NCBI RefSeq assembly: GCF_001757105.1
Contig: NZ_MDHN01000032.1
Span: forward strand, 44,378-108,377
Direction: 5' to 3'
Length of the DNA: 64,000 nucleotides
Source of the DNA: Alteromonas confluentis
GTDB lineage: Bacteria > Pseudomonadota > Gammaproteobacteria > Enterobacterales > Alteromonadaceae
A program made the position numbers and the translations under genes. The notes below the pieces were generated by a model. That model ran no database searches. It was not told the DNA's origin and saw nothing but the letters and a program-made list of their open reading frames with translations. Positions 16,559 to 24,773 of this stretch are shown one piece after another. The first letter of the stretch is position 1, and every line of letters begins with the position of its first letter.

Positions 16559-17811
16559 CACCAGGCTCCTTTTACGGCATGAAGTGGCGACAATAGCCAG
16601 TCAATAAAGCTGGATTCACGTGTTGTCACATCGGCGCTAAACGTCATGCCGCTGCGTAACGCTGCCAGCTCACCAAAAGTGCCGATGCTTTGTGCCGATA
16701 ATTGCACTTCAATAAGATAGGCAGGCTCATTCAGCACAATAGGCTGGCGCTGGCGGGTTTCAGCAGACATTACGTCATCGGCAACGCGAGTAATCGTGCC
16801 TTCAAGAACACCAAATTGTTGATACGGAAAGGCATCGAGCTTGATACGCACGGGTTGGCCTGGCTCAACCTGGCCGGCAGTTTGTGCAGGAAGCAGGAGC
16901 TTGCCGTGAAGCTGACCGTTTTCAGGAATGATGGAAAGGAGCGGACGTGTAGATGAAATGTATTCGCCAACCTGGGTATCAAGATCGGTGACCTGACCGC
17001 TGATCGATGCGGTAATTACCCGCTTATGCTGACTGTCCCATTGCAAAATTTGGTTTTTAAGGTTGCTGAGCTGGTGCTCAATGTCGAGCCGTTCCTGGCG
17101 ATGCTGTGCCGGTAATCGGGCGAATTCATTCTCAGCCTCGTTGAGTTGTGCTGTTTTGGCGGCATATTCACGTTGATACTCTAATCGCTCTTGTTCGAGA
17201 GTGAGCACGGTGCTTGCGGCGTTACGGTGATCGCTTTGAGAAAGGAGCTGGGCATCTGATAATTTTTTTACAGACTGTTCAGAAGCCCGGGCGAGGCTAA
17301 CGCGTTTTGCCACCACGTCTGTGAGCCGGGAAAGCCGGGTAATATCGTTTTTGAGCTCGGCGATGCGCTGGTGCAAGTTTCGCTGACTAAAAAGCTGCGT
17401 GGTCGCGAGATCTTCAAGTTGCTGCTGCAAACGCGATTGTTGAGATAGGTATTCGTTAAGAATGGCTGAGTGAACAGCCTCGCCGTTATCAAGGGTTTGG
17501 CCACTGTCGATTTGTAACAGAGGGTCGCCAACGTTAACAATATCGCCGTTTTCTATCATCAGTTTGCTGATGCGGCCGCTCAGGTTGTCAGGGTAAACCA
17601 GCACACTGCCCGCGGTGGTTTCCAACCAACCGCTCACTCGGGTGAAGGTTTTGTATTGCTGAGTATTCAGGTACCAGCCGAGCGCAATTACCCAGACAAA
17701 AATGATCATTATCAACAGCCTGGTCGATAATGATGGAAGTACAAATGTTTCTCCCTGATTAGCCGCGAACTGAAATTCTACGGCCTCCTGTCTGAATAAA
17801 TGTTGCTGCAT
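16558..17811 (-). CDS. HlyD-family periplasmic adaptor for peptide export
   Basis: A membrane fusion protein of 417 residues that connects the ABC exporter to an outer-membrane channel. One N-terminal membrane segment (about 29-47) is followed by a lipoyl-like half (VYPDNLSGRISKLMIENGD), a long coiled coil (about 115-260) and the second lipoyl half plus barrel (VITASISGQVTDLDTQVGEY). ATG 17811 has a GGGAG site. It is the first gene of the leftward peptide operon and is translationally coupled to the exporter. No TolC-like gene is in the window. Confidence 0.9.
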   Translation of the reverse strand: MQQHLFRQEAVEFQFAANQGETFVLPSLSTRLLIMIIFVWVIALGWYLNTQQYKTFTRVSGWLETTAGSVLVYPDNLSGRISKLMIENGDIVNVGDPLLQIDSGQTLDNGEAVHSAILNEYLSQQSRLQQQLEDLATTQLFSQRNLHQRIAELKNDITRLSRLTDVVAKRVSLARASEQSVKKLSDAQLLSQSDHRNAASTVLTLEQERLEYQREYAAKTAQLNEAENEFARLPAQHRQERLDIEHQLSNLKNQILQWDSQHKRVITASISGQVTDLDTQVGEYISSTRPLLSIIPENGQLHGKLLLPAQTAGQVEPGQPVRIKLDAFPYQQFGVLEGTITRVADDVMSAETRQRQPIVLNEPAYLIEVQLSAQSIGTFGELAALRSGMTFSADVTTRESSFIDWLLSPLHAVKGAW

Positions 17812-18223
17812 AAATACTCCCTGAAGTTCAAAAGTACCGACAGATTGTCCTGCTCACTTCCTTACTGATTTTTGAATCCCTGGCATCACAATCCTTGACG
17901 CCTCCCTTTCAAACCATCAGGCCAATCTGTCGGTAAACACCAGCGTCCTGCTGACGGTTCAAAATTTAAGCGGTTCAGCATAAATCAGCTTTTCTGCCGG
18001 GGACCGGGGCGCTAAGGGCACTGTTTTCGGGGGATTTTGGCCGGATTTGTCAAAGCATGTCCGTTTTCGACAAGTGGTTTCGATGTGCGAAAGGTCAAAG
18101 AATGCACACGCGATAACCGATATAAAGTGAAAAACTTGTGAACTAACGTTATGGTGCAGAGGTAAAAAGCGTCTGCAGAAGAAAAGGCAATCAGGAAAAC
18201 CAGAAGATAAGGAAGGTGCCGCA
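17812..18223. other. Divergent intergenic region between peptide operon and HMG-CoA reductase
   Basis: About 410 bases that must hold the promoters of both the leftward peptide operon and the rightward reductase gene. A remnant of the structured repeat (CAGCGTCCTGCTGACGGTTC, to 17960) is recognisable. The long leftward open frame here also covers the start of the reductase gene and looks non-coding. No clear operator was identified. Confidence 0.5.
17932..17960. repeat. Remnant of the structured intergenic repeat (copy G)
   Basis: Only GTAAACACCAGCGTCCTGCT and the following GACGGTTC remain, matching the start of the core and the end of hairpin 2 plus ACGGTT in the complete copies. The internal part is deleted. 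Confidence 0.45.
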
Positions 18224-19768
18224 ATGTTTATTCCCAGCATGTTACTGAAGCAGTTGTATACCCATGGCAGTTTGCAGAAAACCGAAGATGGGTTGTGCTT
18301 TATGCTGAAGAATCGCCTGAAAGATGCGCACCTTGAAGAAATCCTGCAGATATCACTAGATGGAAAGCACATCGCCAACGAAAAAATCACCCTTAAAGTG
18401 GGGCCTGATACCCTGCTGAGTGCTGAGGAAGTAAACGCCAGTGGCAACGTGCCATTTCCACTACGAGAAGTGATAACGGTTTTTCTCGACGTAAAAGCCA
18501 AGTCGGGGCCTGAGAAACTCAAATTAGGTATCGAGTTCAAAGCGGCGCCTTTCGGCAAGCTTAAATTCACCGTTGAAGACAATATCTCTCCGATTGCAGA
18601 AAAGCCGGCGGGTATTCCCCGCGACCCTCACGATGATTATCGCCCGGAAATTATTGAGCAGCGTCAGCAGTATTTTGCTTCAGCTACTGGTGCGCCTGTT
18701 GACCACATTGGTAAATATTCTATCGACCCAGGGACACTTCGCGGCAATATCGAGCATTTTATTGGTGTGGCGCAGGTGCCTATCGGCGTGGCGGGTCCGC
18801 TCAAAATTAACGGCGAACATGCGCAGGGTGAATTCGTGGTGCCATTGGCTACTACCGAAGGCACACTGGTGGCATCTTATAATCGCGGTATGAAGTTGCT
18901 GAATATGTCGGGTGGGGTAAAAGCCACAGTTGTTGATGATGCGATGCAGCGGGCTCCGGTCTTTATTTTCAGTGACGCCCGAGGTGCCCGGGATTTTGTA
19001 AAATGGGTAAATGAAAATATCGACCAAATTCGTGACGAAGCGGAAGCCACGTCTTCTGTAGCAAAACTCACTTATATCGACCATTTCCTGTCGAACAAAT
19101 TTGCCTTCCTGCGTTTTAATTATCTAACCGGCGATGCGGCGGGACAGAATATGGTAGGGCGCGCGACCTTCGCGGCCTGTGGCTGGATTTTGGATAACTA
19201 TGAAGGAATTGAAAACTTCTATCTGGAATCGAACTTCGCTACCGACAAGAAAGCATCGCAGATAAACATTATGCGTACCCGTGGGAAACGGGTTACGGCA
19301 GAAGCGACGATTAAGCGCGAGCACTTGCTGAGCGTAATGCGGGTAGATCCAAAACAGATTGATTATCACGGCAGAGTCGCGGGCGTAGGCTCGTTCCTTT
19401 CAGGCGTGAACAATACGGGGCTGCATTCGCCAAACGGGATCACGGCGATGTTTATTGCCACAGGGCAAGACGTGGCAAACGTGTCTGAATCCTCTGCGGG
19501 TATCATGTATTCCGAACTCACCGAAGACGGCGATCTCTACGTGTCGCTGACAATCCCCTCGCTGATTGTGGCCACTTATGGCGGCGGCACGGGCATTGGC
19601 ACACAGAAAGAATGTTTAGAACTGATGGACTGTTATGGCAAAAACAAAGTCTATAAGTTCGCCGAAATCGTCGGTGCGGTAGCGCTTGCCGGCGAAATTT
19701 CGTTGGCCAGTGCCATCTCATCCTCAGACTGGGTATCATCCCACGAACAATACGGGCGCAACCGGTAG
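18224..19768 (+). CDS. Hydroxymethylglutaryl-CoA reductase with extra N-terminal domain
   Basis: Catalyses reduction of HMG-CoA to mevalonate. The catalytic part has the substrate Glu in PLATTEGTL (about residue 211), the Asp loop as GDAAGQNM, the GVNNTGLHSPNGI and FIATGQDVANVSESS segments, and the C-terminal catalytic His in SSHEQYGRN (His507), matching the SHMKYN motif of class I enzymes. About 110 residues precede the conserved core and do not look like a membrane anchor. A GGAAGG site precedes ATG 18224. No other mevalonate-pathway gene is in the window, which is notable since gammaproteobacteria normally make isoprenoids by the MEP route. Confidence 0.9.
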   Translation: MFIPSMLLKQLYTHGSLQKTEDGLCFMLKNRLKDAHLEEILQISLDGKHIANEKITLKVGPDTLLSAEEVNASGNVPFPLREVITVFLDVKAKSGPEKLKLGIEFKAAPFGKLKFTVEDNISPIAEKPAGIPRDPHDDYRPEIIEQRQQYFASATGAPVDHIGKYSIDPGTLRGNIEHFIGVAQVPIGVAGPLKINGEHAQGEFVVPLATTEGTLVASYNRGMKLLNMSGGVKATVVDDAMQRAPVFIFSDARGARDFVKWVNENIDQIRDEAEATSSVAKLTYIDHFLSNKFAFLRFNYLTGDAAGQNMVGRATFAACGWILDNYEGIENFYLESNFATDKKASQINIMRTRGKRVTAEATIKREHLLSVMRVDPKQIDYHGRVAGVGSFLSGVNNTGLHSPNGITAMFIATGQDVANVSESSAGIMYSELTEDGDLYVSLTIPSLIVATYGGGTGIGTQKECLELMDCYGKNKVYKFAEIVGAVALAGEISLASAISSSDWVSSHEQYGRNR

Positions 19769-19800
19769 GGCGGCTTACCGGCCTGTTCGCAGGAACGGGG

Positions 19801-19880
19801 TCTGACTCGTAAACACGCCGTGAATCCATCCGTGGAGGCTCGGCAACCGCATCCCTGCGGTTGACGGTTTCCGAGCCAGA
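19801..19880. repeat. Structured intergenic repeat, copy D
   Basis: An 80-base copy with arms TCTGACTCGTAAAC (19801-19814) and GTTTCCGAGCCAGA (19867-19880), pairing at 12 of 14 positions. Hairpin 1 is TCCATCCGTGGA and hairpin 2 is CAACCGCATCCCTGCGGTTG. It lies about 30 bases after the reductase stop codon. Confidence 0.75.
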
Positions 19881-19918
19881 ATCCCTTTTCCAGCTGCGGC
19901 CGGAAGCCTAGTGGCTCC

Positions 19919-19970
19919 TGAACACGGCGTACACCTATCCATGGGGCCTCGACTGCCGCATCCCTGCGGT
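19919..19970. repeat. Structured intergenic repeat, copy E (truncated)
   Basis: A partial copy covering the left arm region, a CCATGG-type hairpin 1 and CCGCATCCCTGCGG of hairpin 2. It breaks off at the point where the short orphan frame begins, so the right arm is missing. Confidence 0.6.
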
Positions 19971-19980
19971 GCAATATTCC

Positions 19981-20091
19981 ATGATGGCGAGTATTGAAGA
20001 TAAGCAGAAAGAGGTGTATCTGGTGTGCGAAAATCCTGAAGAGGTTGTTCAGGCGCTACAGCCGCCACCGGTATTGCAAACTGCGTTTTAG
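19981..20091 (+). pseudogene. Short orphan reading frame, possible gene remnant
   Basis: A 36-residue frame (MMASIEDKQKEVYLVCENPE and a Pro/Gln-rich end) abuts the broken edge of repeat copy E. No ribosome site is evident and the sequence has the feel of the C-terminal end of a larger protein. I do not recognise the parent. It may be a gene tail left after a deletion or repeat insertion, or chance. Confidence 0.3.
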
Positions 20092-20172
20092 AGCCTGACC
20101 GTAAGTCGCGTTACTTTCAAAATTCAACTCACTTAAACTTGCCTTCTAATTTAAAATAACTACATTGTAATT

Positions 20173-20469
20173 ATGGAAGCGTTATATTTTGAGTGGGACT
20201 TAGCGAAGGCTGAATCTAACGCAAAGAAACATGGAGTAACATTTTCGGAAGCTTCAACGGTGTTTTACGACGAACTTGCTCGCGTTATTTCCGATCCTGA
20301 TAGCTCTGAAATGGAAGAACGTTTCATTATTCTAGGGCAAAGCAAAAAGGAAAAGTTGCTGGTAGTTTGTCATTGCTATAGGGCTGAAGAGCAGGTTATC
20401 AGGCTCATCTCTGCACGCAGAGCCGATAAACGTGAAAGAAAAATCTATGAGGAGTTCAGACATGCGTAG
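20173..20469 (+). CDS. brnT: BrnT-type toxin
   Basis: A small ribonuclease toxin of the BrnT/RelE-like fold. The 98-residue sequence has the family hallmarks FEWDLAKAESNAKKHGVTF near the start, the VFYDE segment, and RLISARRADKRERKIYEE at the end, which holds the catalytic basic residues. It overlaps brnA by 8 bases. Such pairs are typically autoregulated by the antitoxin-toxin complex. Confidence 0.9.
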   Translation: MEALYFEWDLAKAESNAKKHGVTFSEASTVFYDELARVISDPDSSEMEERFIILGQSKKEKLLVVCHCYRAEEQVIRLISARRADKRERKIYEEFRHA

Positions 20470-20671
20470 TAACTATGATTTTACTGATTCCGAAAAAAAT
20501 CCTTATGCGAAAAAGCTGAAGAAGCAGATCACCATTAGGCTAGACGCGGACGTGATTGACTACTTCAAAAAGTTATCAGACAAAAACGGGATCCCTTATC
20601 AGAATCTGATTAATCTTTATCTGAAAGATTGTGCCAGTCAGGAAAAGGAGCTGAGGATAGACTGGCAGTAA
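20462..20671 (+). CDS. brnA: BrnA-type antitoxin
   Basis: A ribbon-helix-helix antitoxin of 69 residues when started at ATG 20462, which follows a GAGGAG site; longer in-frame starts fall inside brnT. The C-terminal half has the BrnA motif QITIRLDADVIDYFKKLSDK followed by GIPYQNLINLYL. It binds BrnT and represses the operon. Confidence 0.88.
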   Translation: MRSNYDFTDSEKNPYAKKLKKQITIRLDADVIDYFKKLSDKNGIPYQNLINLYLKDCASQEKELRIDWQ

Positions 20672-20726
20672 GTTGAAGGTGCTCTGTATCTGTAATGTGT
20701 GAATTTGTAAGTCTGTTATCCTGACA

Positions 20727-20758
20727 AAAATAAACCGACATGACGTCGGTTTATTTTT
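20727..20758. terminator. Bidirectional terminator between brnA and the amidohydrolase gene
   Basis: The stem AAAATAAACCGAC pairs with GTCGGTTTATTTT around a five-base ATGAC loop, with an A tract on one side and a T tract on the other. It can end the rightward brnTA transcript and the leftward amidohydrolase transcript. Confidence 0.85.
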
Positions 20759-20782
20759 AGCACTCGTTAAACTGGTTTCAGT

Positions 20783-23700
20783 TTAATCATGCTTCCAGTG
20801 GTACATATGCGCTTTGGCTTCGGTTTCCGCTGCGGTGTCTTCCGGCATAAACAACTTGTTGTTGTCTTCGAAGAAGAACGGTTTGCGGGTTTTACGGCTG
20901 CCGACTTCGTTCATGGTAGCGGCTTCATACACACGACCATTCAGTACCGTGTATTCCACAAACTCACTGCGGCGCAGGTCGCTTAGCACATCGCCGTCAA
21001 TTACCACGAGATCGGCCAGTTTGCCTTTCTCGATACTGCCGATGTCTTTGCCCATGCCTAAGTGTTTGGCGCCATCAATAGTGCCGCCGCGCAGCGCTTC
21101 CCAGGGCGTGAATCCACCCTGTTCCATGCTCCATAGTTCCCAGTGCGCGCCTAAACCTTCACGCTGACCGTGAGCACCAATGTGTACGCTTACGCCTTTG
21201 TCACGGAGTTCTTTGGCGTACTTCGCTACTTGTGGGTGAGTATACTGATTGTCCGGTGCAGTAGGGCGACGGATAGAACGGCTGTCGAGCATGGTTGACG
21301 GTACGTAGCGCAGCAGGCGCTCGTTTTTCCATACCTCGGTGCGATCGTACCAGTATTCCTCGCCCATCAGACCGCCGTAAGACACGATGAAAGTTGGTGT
21401 GTAGCCAAACTCGGTGGCAGACCACAGCTGCGTTACGTCGTCATAGCCACGGGTAACCGGGAAGCTGTGCTCAAGGCCGGTGTGACCGTCAACCAGCATG
21501 GTCAGGTTCTGCTGCATCTTACCGCCGCCTTCCGGCACCACCATCATCTGCTGCTCGTGAGACGCCCACAGAATTTGCTGACGCTGGTCACGGCGCGGCT
21601 GATTATAGCTTTTCACCGAAATCGCACCGGCTTCTTTCAGGCGCTGAACGTGGAAATATGCATCGTCATAGTTGTTGATGATGGCTTTGTAGCCCAGTGA
21701 TTCGGCACCGTACAGGATGGCGCCGGTGGAGTAGATACGGGGCGCAACAATGTCACCGTGACGTTGTAACTCAGAAGCGGAGAAAATCTCGGTAGTGTCG
21801 TTAGACGGATCGTGAATGGTGGTCACACCAAACGATACATTGGAGTACTGGCTCCAGTTTTGCTGCGGGATAATTTCGTTGCGGCCCTGGGAGCCGTGAG
21901 CATGGGCATCTACCAGACCAGGAATGATGGTTTTGCCACGGGCGTCGATGCGCATGGCTTCATCAGGAATGGAAACCTCATCCATGGTGCCAACAGCTTC
22001 GATGCGGTTATCACGAATAAGTACCACACCGTTTTCAATCACTTCCTGCTGATTGTCGGCATCGCGCATGGTCACCACTTTGCCGCCAACTAGCGCTTTG
22101 TAACCTGTAGGTTTATCGGCCTTAGCTTTAAACGAAAGATTCATGCCTTCAGCCAGTGGATCAGGCAGCGCCTCTTTTTCTTTACCGCCAACAAAGGTGA
22201 AAGCATCGTCCAGACTGCGCTCGTAGTAGTTCGGACCGTGGAACCAGCCAACGGTTTTGTTATCCGGGCTCCAGGACAGGTATTCACCGGCACGGGCAGA
22301 CAGCTGGGTTACCGGCAGTGACGTCATGTTCGGACCGATGGTGACCTTTTTGCCGTTCTCGACAAATGGCGTGACGTAGGTTTTGAACTGATAGGTGAAG
22401 GCGACCCATTTCTTGTCGTGAGAAAGACGGTACTCGCTGACCTGAGCGGCACCGTACAAATGTGTGCGCTTGTCTTCGCCGTTCATGTCTACACTGCTGA
22501 ACTGGGTTTCAGGATAGGCAGAACCACCGGCATATTCAGTGAAGTACACACGGCCATCGTTTCCGGCAAAGTGCGGCTCGGAGCCCCGGTCACTGACTTT
22601 CACTTCAGTGTCGTTTTTCAGGTCGGCAACGTAAATGCCCGGCTCAACAGAGTATTTCGGATCGAGCAGATAGCCGCCGTTGAATTTACGGAAAGCCACG
22701 TAACGACCGTCCGGTGAGAAGCTCGGCTCGATGTAGTGACCCGGTTTCTTGCTGATCACCTTACCTTTGCCGCCTTTGGCAGAAACCACTCGCACATCAC
22801 CTAAATCCTGATCGTTCCAGGTGGTGTAAACGATAAATTTTCCGTCGTTGGTGTAGCGCGGGAAGTATTCGTCATGGTCATTCTGCGACGTCAGACGTTT
22901 CATCTTGCCGGACTTCAAATCTTTCACGTACAGTTTGCCCAGCGCCTGGAACAGGATGCTGGAGCCGTCCGGGGATTTCTGCGACCAGCGAATCATTTTC
23001 ACGTCGAATTCGTCAGGTGCTACATCCACGTCGAAACGCAGTGCATCAGCATACTGCAGCGTGGCTTTCACGTTCACATCAATATCGCTTATGTTGCCAT
23101 CTTTGATGGCAATCTTGTGGAACTTACCACCGGTCCAGTACACCAGTGCAGAGCTGTCTGGCAGCCAGTCGTAGTAAGCGTAATAACCTTCTGTACCGAA
23201 GCCTTCCTGCAAGTCTTTTTCCAGTGTCAGTGTGAGAGGTTTTTCCAGACCGGTTTCCAGATCTTTAAGGAACAGACCGGACTTGTTTTTCACCCGACGG
23301 ATGAACGCAACGTATTTACCATCCGGAGAAGGGGTTGGCACAATGGCACCGCCCACACCACCAATGAAGCTTTCTTCTTCACCGGTTTCACGGTCGTAAC
23401 GGGTAATGTCGAAAATGCCTTTTAGCGGGTCGCGGTTATATTCAAAGCCGCCACCGGGCACGGTGTTGTGGGTGTAATAGATGTAGTTGCCGTCTGGCGA
23501 AAAAACGGCGTCGGTAATGTTCTGTTGATCGCCATTGCCGTGCTCACGTGCTTTGATTTGCAGACCGTCGCCACCGGCGATGTGATACATCCAGATTTCA
23601 CCGGCAGGAATACTGCGGCTGGACATAATGCCTTTGGTGGCCACGATATACTGTCCGTCCGGGCTCCACTTAGGTGAGTGGATCAGGTTTTTCTTTTCTT

Positions 23701-24100
23701 TGGTCACTTGACGTAGGTTTTCGCCGTTGATGTCCATTACCCAAACGTTAGATAAGCCGCCACGGTCAGAAATAAACGCGATTTGGGTGCCGTCTGGAGA
23801 AATGGTCGGATGCAGGTTCCAGGCAAAATCCTGAGTCAGTGGCGTCGCCTGACCGCCTTTTAAATCTACCTTGTAGATGTCACCCAGCATGTCGAACACC
23901 ATGTATTTGCCGTTCGGCGCTACATCCAGGCTCGACCATGAGGTTTCATTGGTGTTGATTTCAACGCTATTCAATTTGAACGGCGGGTTTAGCACGTCCC
24001 AACTTTCTTTGTCTGATTTCTCTGTTTCAGCCAGTGCTGCGGTGCTGCCCAGCAGCAAACCCATGGCCACAGCCAGAGCATGTCGTGAGGTTTTTACCAT
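20783..24100 (-). CDS. Secreted TolB-propeller / amidohydrolase fusion
   Basis: A 1105-residue exported protein. A signal peptide (to about residue 24, TAALAE) is followed by a large WD40/PD40-type propeller with repeated PDGxxIAF and SPDGxYVAF motifs (about 55-640), then an amidohydrolase-superfamily metal enzyme (about 670-1060) with GLVDAHAHG near residue 730, a Lys candidate in AISVKSYNQP, a GHTGLEH segment, and GAHGQREGLG. The family acts as imidazolonepropionase/prolidase-like hydrolases; the propeller may gate or bind peptide-like substrates. The exact substrate is unknown. It is monocistronic and ends at a bidirectional terminator. Confidence 0.85.
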   Translation of the reverse strand: MVKTSRHALAVAMGLLLGSTAALAETEKSDKESWDVLNPPFKLNSVEINTNETSWSSLDVAPNGKYMVFDMLGDIYKVDLKGGQATPLTQDFAWNLHPTISPDGTQIAFISDRGGLSNVWVMDINGENLRQVTKEKKNLIHSPKWSPDGQYIVATKGIMSSRSIPAGEIWMYHIAGGDGLQIKAREHGNGDQQNITDAVFSPDGNYIYYTHNTVPGGGFEYNRDPLKGIFDITRYDRETGEEESFIGGVGGAIVPTPSPDGKYVAFIRRVKNKSGLFLKDLETGLEKPLTLTLEKDLQEGFGTEGYYAYYDWLPDSSALVYWTGGKFHKIAIKDGNISDIDVNVKATLQYADALRFDVDVAPDEFDVKMIRWSQKSPDGSSILFQALGKLYVKDLKSGKMKRLTSQNDHDEYFPRYTNDGKFIVYTTWNDQDLGDVRVVSAKGGKGKVISKKPGHYIEPSFSPDGRYVAFRKFNGGYLLDPKYSVEPGIYVADLKNDTEVKVSDRGSEPHFAGNDGRVYFTEYAGGSAYPETQFSSVDMNGEDKRTHLYGAAQVSEYRLSHDKKWVAFTYQFKTYVTPFVENGKKVTIGPNMTSLPVTQLSARAGEYLSWSPDNKTVGWFHGPNYYERSLDDAFTFVGGKEKEALPDPLAEGMNLSFKAKADKPTGYKALVGGKVVTMRDADNQQEVIENGVVLIRDNRIEAVGTMDEVSIPDEAMRIDARGKTIIPGLVDAHAHGSQGRNEIIPQQNWSQYSNVSFGVTTIHDPSNDTTEIFSASELQRHGDIVAPRIYSTGAILYGAESLGYKAIINNYDDAYFHVQRLKEAGAISVKSYNQPRRDQRQQILWASHEQQMMVVPEGGGKMQQNLTMLVDGHTGLEHSFPVTRGYDDVTQLWSATEFGYTPTFIVSYGGLMGEEYWYDRTEVWKNERLLRYVPSTMLDSRSIRRPTAPDNQYTHPQVAKYAKELRDKGVSVHIGAHGQREGLGAHWELWSMEQGGFTPWEALRGGTIDGAKHLGMGKDIGSIEKGKLADLVVIDGDVLSDLRRSEFVEYTVLNGRVYEAATMNEVGSRKTRKPFFFEDNNKLFMPEDTAAETEAKAHMYHWKHD

Positions 24101-24463
24101 TGTGTTCCCCTGAGGATCTTATAATTGGTGTTATTTCGCAGAAGCAAGAAGGGCGTTGGAGTTCGGGAGGGAGAGCTAGCTTGAAGCGTTACGTGTCGTG
24201 ACTCGGAAACACGCCGTGAATCCGTCCCTGGAGGTTCGGCAACCGCATCCCTGCGGTTGACGGTTTCCTCGCCACAACACTTCACACTTCGCCAGCTCGT
24301 CCGCCCGACATTTCGCCGGTTCGCTAATTAAAACGCGGTATTCACCAAGCTTCTGCGGTAAATCCAAGAATACGTCAGGGGGCAACGTTTTGGCAAAGGT
24401 AGTGGCTTGTTGGGGGAGGGCGTTCATCGTATTTGTTAGTGAATGCCGGAAAGAAAACGTGAC
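24101..24463. other. Gap upstream of the amidohydrolase gene
   Basis: Holds repeat copy F and otherwise no convincing gene. A leftward open frame beginning at 24427 has plausible composition for about 48 residues, then runs into the repeat; it lacks a ribosome site, so I treat it as unsupported. The amidohydrolase promoter must lie here. Confidence 0.5.
24193..24280. repeat. Structured intergenic repeat, copy F
   Basis: An 88-base copy with arms GTGTCGTGACTCGGAAAC (24193-24210) and GTTTCCTCGCCACAACAC (24263-24280), pairing at 14 of 18 positions. Hairpin 1 is TCCGTCCCTGGA and hairpin 2 is CAACCGCATCCCTGCGGTTG. The core is nearly identical to copy D. Confidence 0.75.
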
Positions 24464-24637
24464 TTACCAAGAAGTAAAAGACTCGGAAATATCGGCAATT
24501 ACCCAATTCATCGCAAGCTGAAAACCCACCAGTAATGCGCCTGCAAACAGGCTGATAGCCACATTGGCAGTTAGTGCGAATGTGACAGCCAGTGCCAATG
24601 TAAAAAGCAGGGCCAATACGATATTGTCGATTTTCAT
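24464..24637 (-). CDS. Small two-helix membrane protein
   Basis: A 57-residue frame, MKIDNIVLALLFTLALAVTF and onward, ending ISESFTSW. It has two hydrophobic stretches (about 5-24 and 27-45). A purine-rich AAGAGAAG precedes the ATG. The coding look, start site and isolated position support a real gene, but no family is recognised. Confidence 0.55.
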   Translation of the reverse strand: MKIDNIVLALLFTLALAVTFALTANVAISLFAGALLVGFQLAMNWVIADISESFTSW

Positions 24638-24773
24638 GTGTCTTCTCTTATGTGCTTAACGATGCAGTGAAGTATGAATAGTATCGCCCAATAAAGATAA
24701 CAGGGTTAATCGATATCAATAATCTTGAAAATCAATCAGAGAAAATAATCGAGACTGTTCAACGCAATGCGAG

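Larger units (their letters stand above)
19769..20172. other. Gap between HMG-CoA reductase and brnT
   Basis: About 400 bases holding one complete and one truncated structured repeat and a short orphan reading frame (listed separately). The last 80 bases upstream of brnT are AT-rich and probably contain its promoter. Confidence 0.6.

Noticed and set aside
17959..18582. Leftward 207-codon open frame over the HMG-CoA reductase start
   Set aside because: It lies antisense to the well-supported N-terminal part of the reductase and has a low-complexity Ser/Pro/Phe-rich translation typical of a shadow frame.
22874..23425. Rightward 183-codon frame inside the amidohydrolase gene
   Set aside because: Antisense shadow of the beta-propeller repeats; the leftward frame has clear domain motifs.
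24176..24427. Leftward 83-codon frame next to repeat copy F
   Set aside because: The second half is translated repeat sequence and there is no ribosome-binding site; the first 48 codons alone are too little to call.
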